A stretch of 42,560 bases of DNA, taken from Bacteroidales bacterium (GTDB lineage: Bacteria; Bacteroidota; Bacteroidia; Bacteroidales; UBA932). The notes under the pieces are model-generated. The model was not told the DNA's origin. It did no database searches and saw only the letters and a program-made list of their open reading frames with translations. Position numbers and translations under genes: made by a program. Of the stretch, positions 24,506 to 32,607 are shown in pieces (positions within the stretch are counted from its first letter, which is position 1; every line of letters begins with the position of its first letter). Where the stretch lies: assembly GCA_017509685.1 (NCBI GenBank), contig JAFWPA010000059.1, positions 1 through 42,560 on the forward strand, read 5' to 3'.

Positions 24506-26194
24506 TCAGCTCACCGTCATTTCACAGACGGCGCAGTCAAAAGTGAGTTGGAGCCGCTCTTTCCCGTTCCGGAGGAAGAGCGGTTCTGCTTTTTTCACCT
24601 TTCCCTGCTTGGGGCACAGGCCCAGCTGGTGGCGGATGCAGTATTTGGTGCGCATCAGCTCTCCGTTGCAGGCGTATTCCATTTTATAACTGCTGTCCAA
24701 CGCCTTGGCTCCCCGGTAAAGAGGGCGTGCCCGGACCGGCAGCGCGTCCAGTTGCAGGGCCAGGTCTCGGCGAATACCGTTGATGGCGGCCACCGGAAGG
24801 AAGGGGACAGGGCCCTGTACGCTCACAGACGGCTGTCCAAAGGCATAGTGGCCGCTGCGCTTGGCCAGCTGGGCTTCCAGGGTTTGCAGCATTTTCTCCG
24901 GGTCGCGGGCCGTATCGGCCGGTGCATCCTCCTGCACGGTGACCTGGCGGCCGTCTTCGGAAATGGCGGTCACCTTGATCTGACCGTTTACCAGGGCCAC
25001 CGACAGTTGTACGTCGATTTCTCGGATGGGCCGGGCAGCATCCAGCTGCCGCTCAAACGCAGCGCTGATGTTGCGGTACAACTTGACGCCGGGCACCAGG
25101 CCTTCCACCTTCTTGCAATGAACAGTGAGGCCTTCGCAGACATCGGCCCGGAAACCGCCGCTGTCGAAGGTGAAACCGTCGCCGTTGGCCAGCCGGATGC
25201 CGGCCGATGCAGGCTCCAGCACAAAACCGTCCCGGGTGAGACGCTGCACCTTTCCTACGTACTCTCCGCCGCCTTCTGCGGCCCATTGACCGCGCTTGCC
25301 GTCCATAAACAGTTCGGTATAACCGCGGTTGAAGGTCTTCTCCAGATCCGGGACAAAACCGCCCTGTACATGACCGAAGGAGGCCCGGCAGTAGCGGTCC
25401 GGGTAACGGGCCACCAGGGCATCCAGCGCCTCTGAATAGGCCTTGACCACGTTGCGCACGTAGGATTCGCCCTTGAGGCGGCCTTCTATTTTGAAGGAGG
25501 AGACGCCGGCATGGGCCAGTTCTTCCAGCCGGTGCAGGAGATTGTAGTCTTTAAGGGAAAGGAGGGGTTTGTTGCGTACAATCACCTTCCCGTTTGCGTC
25601 TTCCAGATCATACAGGCTTCGGCAGGGCTGGGCACAGGCGCCCCGGTTGGCGCTGCGGCCGGTGAGTTTCTCAGAAAGGTAGCACTGGCCGCTGTAACAG
25701 ACGCACAGCGCGCCGTGTACGAAGAACTCAATTTCTGTCCCCACCGCGCCGCAAATGGCCCTGATCTGTTCCAGGGACAGTTCCCGTTCCAGCACCAGGC
25801 GTCCAAAGCCCAGGCTTTCCAGCCCCCGCGCCTTTTCCGGGGTACGGATGGCGCACTGGGTGCTGGCGTGCATGATGATTGAATCACTCATGCCCAGCAC
25901 CTGGGGGTCCTGAACAATGAGCGCATCCACTCCGGCCAGTTCCAGCTGCCTGACCAGCTCCTGCGCCTGCGGAACCTCTTCCGGATACAGAAGGGTGTTG
26001 ACCGTAGCGTAGATGCGTGCCCCGTAGCGGTGTGCATAGGAGCACAGCCGGGCAATGTCCTCGACACTGTTCCCCGCCGCCTGCCGGGCCCCGAACGCCG
26101 GACCGGCGATATACACGGCATCGGCCCCGCAGTCAATGGCCGCGATGCCAATTTCCGCCGTCCTGGCCGGCGCCAGCAGTTCCAGTGCCTTCAT
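24506..26194 (-). CDS. U32 family protein (RNA hydroxylation type)
   Basis: The product is 562 aa (MKALELLAPARTAEIGIAAIDCGADAVY). It has the U32 family hallmarks: LLAPA...AIDCGADAVYIAGPAFGARQ and the signature EFFVHGALCVCYSGQCYLSE near residues 155-175, followed by RGACAQPCR. The clustered Cys residues are thought to hold an Fe-S cluster. Relatives RlhA (23S rRNA C2501) and TrhP (tRNA U34) hydroxylate RNA using prephenate-dependent chemistry. The extra C-terminal part, with its YCIRHQLGLCP and FDCAVCEM cysteines, makes it closer in length to RlhA. Substrate cannot be told from sequence alone. A -7 box (TAACTTTG, 26206-26199) ends 4 nt before the ATG, so the transcript is probably leaderless. 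Confidence 0.87.
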   Translation of the reverse strand: MKALELLAPARTAEIGIAAIDCGADAVYIAGPAFGARQAAGNSVEDIARLCSYAHRYGARIYATVNTLLYPEEVPQAQELVRQLELAGVDALIVQDPQVLGMSDSIIMHASTQCAIRTPEKARGLESLGFGRLVLERELSLEQIRAICGAVGTEIEFFVHGALCVCYSGQCYLSEKLTGRSANRGACAQPCRSLYDLEDANGKVIVRNKPLLSLKDYNLLHRLEELAHAGVSSFKIEGRLKGESYVRNVVKAYSEALDALVARYPDRYCRASFGHVQGGFVPDLEKTFNRGYTELFMDGKRGQWAAEGGGEYVGKVQRLTRDGFVLEPASAGIRLANGDGFTFDSGGFRADVCEGLTVHCKKVEGLVPGVKLYRNISAAFERQLDAARPIREIDVQLSVALVNGQIKVTAISEDGRQVTVQEDAPADTARDPEKMLQTLEAQLAKRSGHYAFGQPSVSVQGPVPFLPVAAINGIRRDLALQLDALPVRARPLYRGAKALDSSYKMEYACNGELMRTKYCIRHQLGLCPKQGKVKKAEPLFLRNGKERLQLTFDCAVCEMTVS

Positions 26195-26198
26195 GGTG

Positions 26199-26206
26199 CA
26201 AAGTTA
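26199..26206 (-). promoter_or_regulatory. -7 box of the U32 gene, 4 nt from the start codon
   Basis: TAACTTTG on the minus strand ends 4 nt before the ATG at 26194 (TAACTTTGCACCATG). With the usual distance from this box to the transcript start, the mRNA would begin at or next to the start codon. No convincing -33 box is seen. Confidence 0.55.
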
Positions 26207-26242
26207 CAAAAAACTCTTTCAATCCTGCCTACGACATAACTT

Positions 26243-26320
26243 ATTGATTATCAGCACTGTTGGATTTTTTCTTTAGGCTCCGAGGGCTAAAGAAAATCCT
26301 GAATAACACTGACAATCAAT
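26243..26320. repeat. Palindromic repeat element, copy A
   Basis: An imperfect 78-bp inverted repeat. The outer arms are ATTGATTATCAG (26243-26254) and CTGACAATCAAT (26309-26320). The inner stem is GGATT..TTCTTTAG against CTAAAGAAAATCC around the loop GCTCCGAGGG. The right arm overlaps the last codons of hicB. A related element lies at 41957-42036. It can form a strong hairpin and may terminate hicB transcription, but its two-layer symmetry and second copy suggest a REP-like or MITE-like dispersed element. Confidence 0.65.
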
Positions 26321-26750
26321 CACTTACGCGACCACCTTGACCGGAGAACTCCAGAGACAACAACTCCTCTCCCAGCTGGTGAAGGGCCCGCTCAATCTTT
26401 TTGACTTGAGCAGGTCGGGGTTTGGATAGTCCTTGGGCATAGTGCCAGAGTTGTTTCTGGTTAATGCCGGTCATACGTTCCAAGGCAGACTTGGTGAAAA
26501 TCTTACAATACATCTGCAAAAAGGAACGTGTATCCAGACGAAACACAATCTGGTATTCCCCCTGCAATTCTTCGGGAACAGGTTCTCCATAGTCGATACA
26601 AGCCTCCTTCAATACAACTAATCCTTCTTTCAGGTTTTGTTTCACCTTCTCCAGAGTATCCCCTATTCCACCTACACCAGCAATCTCTTCTACATAGGCT
26701 CCATAATTGTGCTCGGCTTTTTCTATGACTGCATGTAATGTAACCATCAT
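26316..26750 (-). CDS. hicB: HicB-type antitoxin
   Basis: The product is 144 aa (MMVTLHAVIEKAEHNYGAYVEEIAG). The N-terminal half is the HicB partial RNase H-like fold, with the characteristic AYVEEIAGVGGIGDTLEKVKQNLKEGL. The C-terminal part (about 88-135, KSALERMTGINQKQLWHYAQG) is a helix-turn-helix for binding the operon's own promoter. It neutralises HicA. Two ATG codons stand in tandem; the first is used here. The gene lies 4 nt after hicA in the same operon. Base composition is lower in G+C than neighbours, which fits horizontal acquisition. Confidence 0.9.
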   Translation of the reverse strand: MMVTLHAVIEKAEHNYGAYVEEIAGVGGIGDTLEKVKQNLKEGLVVLKEACIDYGEPVPEELQGEYQIVFRLDTRSFLQMYCKIFTKSALERMTGINQKQLWHYAQGLSKPRPAQVKKIERALHQLGEELLSLEFSGQGGRVSD

Positions 26751-26754
26751 AAAA

Positions 26755-26946
26755 CTATTTTAGATTTGCTTCCCTAAATATGGCACTGTACAGGCCTTCA
26801 GGCATATCATCACTGTCTTTGCCAGGAACACTGATTGAACGAACAGCACTTTGCTTTCTAAAGACGCGATGATCTCCTCTTGTTCTAACGTGATGCCACC
26901 CGTTCATCTGTAACAGAAGCACCACTTCTTTCACTTTCTTTGTCAT
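26755..26946 (-). CDS. hicA: HicA-type mRNA interferase toxin
   Basis: The product is 63 aa (MTKKVKEVVLLLQMNGWHHV). It has the small dsRBD-like HicA fold with the catalytic His in the segment TRGDHRVFRK (H26). HicA toxins cleave mRNA and stop growth when HicB is lost. Toxin first, antitoxin second is a common HicAB order. The promoter runs directly into the start codon (next entry). The gene is complete, so the pair could be active. Confidence 0.9.
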   Translation of the reverse strand: MTKKVKEVVLLLQMNGWHHVRTRGDHRVFRKQSAVRSISVPGKDSDDMPEGLYSAIFREANLK

Positions 26947-26947
26947 G

Positions 26948-26979
26948 CAAAAGTAACTATTTTTCTATTGTTTTGCAAA
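26948..26979 (-). promoter_or_regulatory. hicAB promoter running into the start codon
   Basis: On the minus strand TTTG (26979-26976) is followed by 20 nt and TACTTTTG (26955-26948), and after one base comes the hicA ATG. Both boxes match the consensus. The position leaves no room for a leader or ribosome-binding site. Confidence 0.65.
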
Positions 26980-26981
26980 TT

Positions 26982-28154
26982 TTACATCAGTTCCATCACC
27001 AGATCCACATCGCCGTAAGAGCGGGACTGGCTGCTGTACTTTTCCAGGTAGCGGCGGGAGAGGGATCCGCGCCAGACAATGTCGTCGCGGGAGTAGAGGG
27101 GCAGTTCCAGTTCCACGCCATAGCTTTTGGATTCCACCTTCACCACGGCGTTGCATTTCCAGGTGTTGCGGGTGCCGCCGTCGTCTTCTACGATCATCAG
27201 GGCGCAGGAAGTGAGCTGCTGGCTCCACTCGGAGACCAGGACGGCGTTGAAGGGCACCTCCTGTCCCACCTGCTTGCGACGCACCACTATCATAAAGTCG
27301 GTGATGGTAGGGTCGTACAGGCGCAGTTCGGCCTCGGTGCTGGCCACGAAGTTCTCGATGGCCCCTATTTTTACGAAAAATTCACTGGCCCCCGCGAACC
27401 AGGAGTCGTATTGCCGTTTGGTCTTCAACGAACGCAGCACCAGGGATTTCAGTTCCGGGTCCTGCGTGGATTTCACCAGGATGTCGCCCCCGCCGGTGCC
27501 CCAGGAAGGGTCTTCCCGGCGACGCAGTTCCAGAGACTTGTACTCCGCGTCCGAATTGCGGTTCACCACCCAAACGGGGCGCTCCAGGCTCATCTGTTCG
27601 TCTACGAGCACCTTCTTCACGCTGCCGTCCGGCTGCACGGCGTAGCCCTCGTTTTGGGTAGCACCCTCGCCGGGGTCATAGGTGATGACGGGCAGCGAAG
27701 AGCCGTCCCATTCGTCCGACGAAGGCCAGTAAATCTGGACGTCAGAGAGAGCCAGCGAATCCAGCCAGGCCGATGCTTCCCCGTCGGAAGCCTTGGTGCC
27801 CAGGAGGACTTCCCGCAGCGCATCGCGCAAGGGGTGGCGCCAGCCGTCGGCCGCCTTGGTAGAGGCATCCTCTCCCACCCCCGTGCCGGGAGCGGCGAAG
27901 AGGTCCTTCATCCGGTATTCTTCGTCGTAACCGTTGCCGGCCGATGCCATCGCCGCCCGGTGCACCTCCTCCAGGTGCTCTGCCTCCAGCGGGACGGCCG
28001 ACAGCAGCCGCGCCACCTCCGGCAGCGAGACAAAGGCCGGCATCTCCTCCGAAACCGGGACCTCAACGTCTGTATCATCCAACTTGCCGCAGCCCGTCAA
28101 AAGGGCCGGAACCAGGGCCAGAAGACCCGCAAAGATAGAACCACTGTACCGCAT
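26982..28154 (-). CDS. Lipoprotein of unknown function
   Basis: The product is 390 aa from ATG 28154 (MRYSGSIFAGLLALVPALLT). The lipobox is LLTGC with C22 as the lipidated residue, so it is anchored in the outer or inner membrane. The following residues are acidic (KLDDTDVEVPVSEEMP), a feature linked with surface-exposed Bacteroidota lipoproteins, though the true sorting motif cannot be assigned. The rest has no recognisable domain; strands near the end (CNAVVKVESKSYGVELELPLYS) suggest a beta-sandwich. An upstream in-frame start at 28199 is less likely because it breaks the signal peptide. Confidence 0.78.
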   Translation of the reverse strand: MRYSGSIFAGLLALVPALLTGCGKLDDTDVEVPVSEEMPAFVSLPEVARLLSAVPLEAEHLEEVHRAAMASAGNGYDEEYRMKDLFAAPGTGVGEDASTKAADGWRHPLRDALREVLLGTKASDGEASAWLDSLALSDVQIYWPSSDEWDGSSLPVITYDPGEGATQNEGYAVQPDGSVKKVLVDEQMSLERPVWVVNRNSDAEYKSLELRRREDPSWGTGGGDILVKSTQDPELKSLVLRSLKTKRQYDSWFAGASEFFVKIGAIENFVASTEAELRLYDPTITDFMIVVRRKQVGQEVPFNAVLVSEWSQQLTSCALMIVEDDGGTRNTWKCNAVVKVESKSYGVELELPLYSRDDIVWRGSLSRRYLEKYSSQSRSYGDVDLVMELM

Positions 28155-28183
28155 AATCCTTTTTTCCGCAAAGTACAGCAAAC

Positions 28184-28214
28184 TTATCCGTTTCATCAAA
28201 ATTGAAACGGATAA
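28184..28214. repeat. Perfect 12-bp inverted repeat between prmC and the lipoprotein gene
   Basis: TTATCCGTTTCA (28184-28195) and TGAAACGGATAA (28203-28214) are perfect inverted repeats with a 7-nt loop. No U-tract follows on either strand. It sits about 30 nt upstream of the lipoprotein start, beyond the prmC terminator. It may be an operator or a second stem-loop. Confidence 0.7.
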
Positions 28215-28218
28215 TCGA

Positions 28219-28250
28219 CAAAAAAGGCCTTACACCGTTGTGCAGGGCCT
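28219..28250 (-). terminator. prmC intrinsic terminator
   Basis: On the minus strand AGGCC (part of the stop region, 28250-28246) pairs with GGCCT (28229-28225) around an inner CAC/GTG helix. It is followed by T6 (28225-28220). The stem starts within the prmC stop codon TAG. Confidence 0.65.
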
Positions 28251-29151
28251 ATCTCATGTAAAAGATAAAGCGATTTTTGTCGTAAAAATCGGTAACGATG
28301 TCGCATTCTGGGAAGCCTGCGCCATCGAAAACCGCCAGCGTCTGCTTTCCCAGGGCCTCGTTGATCTCTGTAAGCCCCTTCCCTTCGGGGGAAAGGAAGC
28401 GCTGGGACCAGCGTGCGATGGCCCGGTAATACAGCAACGGATCTTCGTCCGGGACGAAGAGCGCGATGGCCGGTTCGTAGTCCAGCACGTTGCGGCGCAT
28501 CTGCGGCTTTTCCTTCTCCATGATGTAGGGCGGATTGGAGAGGATGAGGTCGAAACTGCCGAAATTGAATTCCTGTTCGGTGTCCAGGACATCGGCCGCC
28601 ACAAAAGTGGGTGCCAGGGCGCCTTTTTCCTTCAGTTCCTGGGAGAAGTTCTGGCTGCGGGCCACTTCCAGGGCCTTTTCGGAGATGTCCACCCCCACCA
28701 CGCGCGCACCGGGAACCGACAGCGCCACAGACCAGGCGATGTTGCCCGACCCCGTGCACAGGTCCAGCACCCGGACGGGTTCCGCGCTCTTGCCGAAGGG
28801 GATGCGCATGCGGCGGGTCATATCGGCCAGCTTCACCGCCTCCCGCACCAGGAGTTCCGTTTCGGGCCGGGGGATGAGGACGTCCGAGGTGACGCGGAAG
28901 CTGCGGCCACAGAATTCGGCCTTGCCAATCACGTACTGGATGGGCTCGCCGGCCTGCAGGCGCTCCAACGCATCGGCCAGGGGCTTTTCCCCTTTCTTGT
29001 CTATCTGATACTGGGGGTCTACGATGTGCGTGTAACTCTTGGTGCCGATAACGGCCTCGCACAGCATCAGCACGATGCTGCGGGCCTCGGCCGTAGGGTA
29101 CAGCGGTTCCAGGGCGGCGATTCCGCTTTTCAGGAAATCCAGCAGCAGCAT
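28249..29151 (-). CDS. prmC: Release factor glutamine methyltransferase PrmC
   Basis: PrmC methylates the Gln of the GGQ motif of RF1 and RF2, speeding termination. The product is 300 aa (MLLLDFLKSGIAALEPLYP). It has the SAM-binding DLCTGSGNIAWSVAL (about 130-144), VVGVDISEKAL, and the NPPY tetrapeptide (206-209) that holds the Gln substrate, as well as the N-terminal helical domain with PIQYVIGKAEFCGRSF and the IPRPETE motif. It starts 3 nt after ddl and so is third in the PBP1A-ddl-prmC operon. Confidence 0.95.
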   Translation of the reverse strand: MLLLDFLKSGIAALEPLYPTAEARSIVLMLCEAVIGTKSYTHIVDPQYQIDKKGEKPLADALERLQAGEPIQYVIGKAEFCGRSFRVTSDVLIPRPETELLVREAVKLADMTRRMRIPFGKSAEPVRVLDLCTGSGNIAWSVALSVPGARVVGVDISEKALEVARSQNFSQELKEKGALAPTFVAADVLDTEQEFNFGSFDLILSNPPYIMEKEKPQMRRNVLDYEPAIALFVPDEDPLLYYRAIARWSQRFLSPEGKGLTEINEALGKQTLAVFDGAGFPECDIVTDFYDKNRFIFYMR

Positions 29152-29154
29152 GAA

Positions 29155-30174
29155 CTAGGCGTTTTCGATGATGGTGGTAAGGAAGTCCGTGATGCCGATG
29201 CCGGCGGCTCGCACCATCTTGGGCACCAGGGAGGCGTTGGTCATGCCGGGGATGATGTTCACCTCCAGGAAGTAGATGCCGTCCGGGGCCGATATGTAGT
29301 CCATGCGCACCAGGCCCTTGCAGCCCAGGCAGCGGTAGATGTTGCGGGTGATTTCCTGGATTTTCTCCGACAGGATCACGGGAATCTCGGCGGGACATAC
29401 CTCCCGGCTGAGACCGTTGTACTTGGCATCGTAGTCGAACCAGCCGGTGGTGGGGATGATCTCGATGACCGGCAGGGTCTTCACTTCGTCGCCGTCCCGG
29501 TAGGCGGCGCAGGTGAGTTCGTGCTCACAGGAAATGGCGGTCTCAACGATAACCGTATCGCCTTCCATAAAGGCATAGCGGATGGCTTCCGGCAGGTCCT
29601 GGGCCTTATCTACCTTGGAGATGCCGAAACTGGAGCCGCCGCCGGTGGGTTTCACGAAAAGGGGCAGGCCCAGGCGTTCCACCGTGTTCTTGCAGAAGGC
29701 CTCTACGTCATCTCCCTTCCGGATGAAGGCGTCTGGAGCCAGCTTCACGATATCCGTTCCCCGCAGATAACTCTTGCAGGAATACTTGTCAAAGGCCACG
29801 GTGGTGACGAAGGCGCTGCAGGTAGAGTGCGGCACGCCCAACATCTCCAGATAGCCCTGCAACAGACCGGTTTCTCCGGGGGCGCCGTGCTGCATGATGT
29901 AGGCGAAGTCGAACTTGATCTTTTCGCCCAGCACCATCACGGAGAAATCCGACTTGTCCACCACGGGCTGTGCACCCTCCGGAAAAGCCTGGCGCATGGA
30001 ATTGGCCTTGCGCATGGCCACCAGCTTCCAGTCTCCGAAGCGGGCGAAGATTTCATAAACGTCATAGCGGAACTCGTCTATGCGGGAAGCGGTGAACTCA
30101 CCGCTGCGGCAAGACACTTCCCATTCCGATGAATCGCTGCCGTAGATTACGGCTATGGATTGGTACTTGGACAT
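29155..30174 (-). CDS. ddl: D-alanine--D-alanine ligase
   Basis: Ddl makes the D-Ala-D-Ala end of the peptidoglycan stem peptide in the cytoplasm. The product is 339 aa. The ATP-grasp fold is visible: GAPGETGLLQGYLEMLGVPHSTCSAF (N-terminal domain), the FVKPTGGGSSFGISKV lid, and the Mg-binding FLEVNIIPGMTNASLVPKM at the end. The gene begins 3 nt after PBP1A and ends 3 nt before prmC. Grouping with PBP1A makes a wall-synthesis operon. Confidence 0.96.
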   Translation of the reverse strand: MSKYQSIAVIYGSDSSEWEVSCRSGEFTASRIDEFRYDVYEIFARFGDWKLVAMRKANSMRQAFPEGAQPVVDKSDFSVMVLGEKIKFDFAYIMQHGAPGETGLLQGYLEMLGVPHSTCSAFVTTVAFDKYSCKSYLRGTDIVKLAPDAFIRKGDDVEAFCKNTVERLGLPLFVKPTGGGSSFGISKVDKAQDLPEAIRYAFMEGDTVIVETAISCEHELTCAAYRDGDEVKTLPVIEIIPTTGWFDYDAKYNGLSREVCPAEIPVILSEKIQEITRNIYRCLGCKGLVRMDYISAPDGIYFLEVNIIPGMTNASLVPKMVRAAGIGITDFLTTIIENA

Positions 30175-30177
30175 GCT

Positions 30178-32499
30178 TTATTCGAAGTAATAATTTTCCA
30201 AATCTGTCTTTTCCGGGGTTTCTTCCTCCCCTGCGGGCGTGCACCAGACTCCCTTGAGGGACTCCGGGAACACGTCTTCGGCCGATATGCCCAGGGTGCC
30301 GTCTTTGAGCACCTTCTGCATCCACAAGCCCCAGATGGGCAGGGCCATGTTGGCGCCCTGGCCCAGGTTGGTATTGGCAAAGTGGACATAGCGGTCCTCG
30401 GCACCCACCCACACGCCGGCGGTGATGGCGGGCGTATAGCCGATGAACCAGCCGTCGGAGTTGTCGTTGGTGGTACCGGTCTTGCCGGCAATCTCTCCGG
30501 TGAGGCCGTATTTCAGGCGCAGACGCACGCCGGTACCGTTGTCCACCACGGCGCGCATCATCTGGATCATTTCTCCCGTGGCCCGCTGGGAAAGGGCCAC
30601 GCGCTTGCGGTCGCTGAACTGGCCCAGCACATTACCGTCGCTGTCCTCAATGCGGGTGACGAACATGGGCGATGTATACACGCCGCCGGAAGGATAGGTG
30701 TTGTAGGCGGTGACCATGTCGTACACGGAAAGGTCGGCCGCGCCCACACACAGGGAAACCACAGGGTCTATGAAGCCGCCGATACCCATCTTGCGCATCA
30801 TGGACACCATGGAAGGGGCGCCCAGCTGCTTCATCAGATAGGCCGATACGGAATTGGAGCTGTGTGCAAGGCCCCAGGTAAGGTCTACCATGGTTCCGTC
30901 GGCGTGTTCATCCTGCGGAGACCAGGTTTCGTCCTCGGTCTGGATAGCGATGACCACCGGAGAGTTAAGCACGGGGTCGCAGGGCGTCATGCCGCTCTCC
31001 ATGGCCTGGGTGTACAGGAAAGGCTTGATGGTGGAGCCCACCTGGCGTTTGCCCTGGCGCACGTTGTCATACTTGAAGTAACGGTAATCCGGACCACCCA
31101 CGTAGGCCTTCACGTGACCCGTACCCGGCTCGATGGCCATGAAGGCGGCACGGAAGAAGGACTTGTAGTAGCGGATGGAGTCGTTGGGCGTCATGGTGGT
31201 GTCCCGGTAGCCGGGGGCCTCCCAGGTAAAGACACGCATCTTCACGGGGACGTCGAAGCTGGCCTCAATCTCCGCGTCGGTGTGGCCGGAAGCCTTCATC
31301 ATGCGGTTGCGGTCGCTCCAGCGGCGGGCCTGCTGCATATTCTTTTCAATGACGGACTTCTCTGTGTCGGCCATGAACGGCGGATTGCGGCGGTACTTGA
31401 GTTCCTTCCAGAAAGCCGGCTGGAGATCCTTGCTCAGGTGCTCCGTGATGGCTTCCTCGGCATAACGCTGCATCTTGTAGTTGATGGTGGTATAGATGCG
31501 CAGGCCGTCCTGGTCCAGGTCGTAGGGCGTTCCGTCGCTCTTTGAATTCTTGTTGAGCCAGCCGTACAGGGGGTCGTCGGCCCACAGGAGGGAGTCTACC
31601 TGATAGTCTTCATAGAAGTAGTAGGAGTTGCGCCTGGGCTTGGCGGCGCTCATGGTACGGCGCAGCATATCCCGGAAGTAGGGGCCCACACCGGTGGTAC
31701 GGTCTCCCTGGCGGGCATGCAGCACGATGGGCAGGGCCTGCATGGAATCACACTGGGCACGGGTGATATACTTCATGCCGCACATACGGTCCAGCACCAG
31801 GTTGCGGCGCCGGAGGGCGCTCTCCGGGTTGATGGCGGGGTTGTAGCGCGTGGGCTTGTTCACCATTCCCACCAGCACGGCGCTCTCTTCCGTGAGCAGG
31901 TCTATGGGCTTTTTGCCGAAGAACTGGTTGGCAGCCGATGAGATACCGTAGGAATTGGAGCCGAAGAAGATGGCGTTCAGGTACATGTCCACAATCTCCT
32001 CCTTGGTATAGTTGCGCTCCAGCTTGATGGCGGTAATCCATTCCTTGAGTTTGATCCAGATCATCTTGAACTTGCCAACATGCTCCCCACGGGGATACAG
32101 CGTCTTGGCCAGCTGCTGGGTGATGGTGGAGCCGCCGCCCTGGGAGGAATCCCGGGACAGCAGGGTTTTGAACAGCACGCGGCCCAGGGATTGCAGGTCC
32201 ACGCCGGAATGCTCATAGAAGCGCTTGTCCTCTGTGGCTACGGCAGCCTGCACCAGCGAGGGTGCCAGTTCCTCATAGCTCACGAACGTACGGTTCTCTA
32301 TATGGTAGGTGGTAAGGATCTCCCCTTCCTCTGCGATTACCTGAGTGGCCAGCTTGGTGTCCGGATTCTCCAGCTGCTCAATGGAGGGGATGTCGGCGAG
32401 GGCCCATACCAGGCCCAGCAGGACGAACAGCGCCACCACCGGCGTGATGAGCAGAATCCAGAACCACTTTACGATTTTTTTCTTCCGGGCGTCTGTCAT
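30178..32499 (-). CDS. mrcA: Penicillin-binding protein 1A, bifunctional
   Basis: This class A PBP polymerises glycan strands and cross-links peptides in the periplasm. The product is 773 aa from ATG 32499 (MTDARKKKIVKWFW), with one membrane segment (about 10-33). The GT51 transglycosylase domain has the catalytic Glu in ATEDKRFYEH (E90) and GGGSTITQQLAKTLYP (121-135). The transpeptidase domain has the active-site Ser in GSTIKPF, SSNS and KTGTT motifs. It ends with a short, Glu-rich tail. It is the first gene of the operon with ddl and prmC, diverging from topA. Large glycine/proline C-terminal extensions are absent. Confidence 0.95.
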   Translation of the reverse strand: MTDARKKKIVKWFWILLITPVVALFVLLGLVWALADIPSIEQLENPDTKLATQVIAEEGEILTTYHIENRTFVSYEELAPSLVQAAVATEDKRFYEHSGVDLQSLGRVLFKTLLSRDSSQGGGSTITQQLAKTLYPRGEHVGKFKMIWIKLKEWITAIKLERNYTKEEIVDMYLNAIFFGSNSYGISSAANQFFGKKPIDLLTEESAVLVGMVNKPTRYNPAINPESALRRRNLVLDRMCGMKYITRAQCDSMQALPIVLHARQGDRTTGVGPYFRDMLRRTMSAAKPRRNSYYFYEDYQVDSLLWADDPLYGWLNKNSKSDGTPYDLDQDGLRIYTTINYKMQRYAEEAITEHLSKDLQPAFWKELKYRRNPPFMADTEKSVIEKNMQQARRWSDRNRMMKASGHTDAEIEASFDVPVKMRVFTWEAPGYRDTTMTPNDSIRYYKSFFRAAFMAIEPGTGHVKAYVGGPDYRYFKYDNVRQGKRQVGSTIKPFLYTQAMESGMTPCDPVLNSPVVIAIQTEDETWSPQDEHADGTMVDLTWGLAHSSNSVSAYLMKQLGAPSMVSMMRKMGIGGFIDPVVSLCVGAADLSVYDMVTAYNTYPSGGVYTSPMFVTRIEDSDGNVLGQFSDRKRVALSQRATGEMIQMMRAVVDNGTGVRLRLKYGLTGEIAGKTGTTNDNSDGWFIGYTPAITAGVWVGAEDRYVHFANTNLGQGANMALPIWGLWMQKVLKDGTLGISAEDVFPESLKGVWCTPAGEEETPEKTDLENYYFE

Positions 32500-32521
32500 G
32501 GTCAAAATCTACCTATATAAA

Positions 32522-32561
32522 CAAGACCTTAGGTCTTGAAAAAATTCCAAATACAAAAGTA
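32522..32561. promoter_or_regulatory. PBP1A/topA intergenic: -7 box and 17-bp dyad
   Basis: CAAGACCTTAGGTCTTG (32522-32538) has 8-bp arms around a single base. On the minus strand a TACTTTTG box (32561-32554) precedes it, so the dyad would lie in the 54-nt PBP1A leader or act as an operator. For topA, TTACTTTG (one mismatch) ends 4 nt before the ATG at 32608. Confidence 0.45.
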
Positions 32562-32607
32562 ATCAGAAAATTTGGATTTATCCCCGAAAACTGCGTTACT
32601 TTGCAGC

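Noticed and set aside
26261-26300. Element A as a simple bidirectional terminator
   Set aside because: The central stem could terminate transcription, but the outer arms and the second copy at 41957 are not explained by a terminator.
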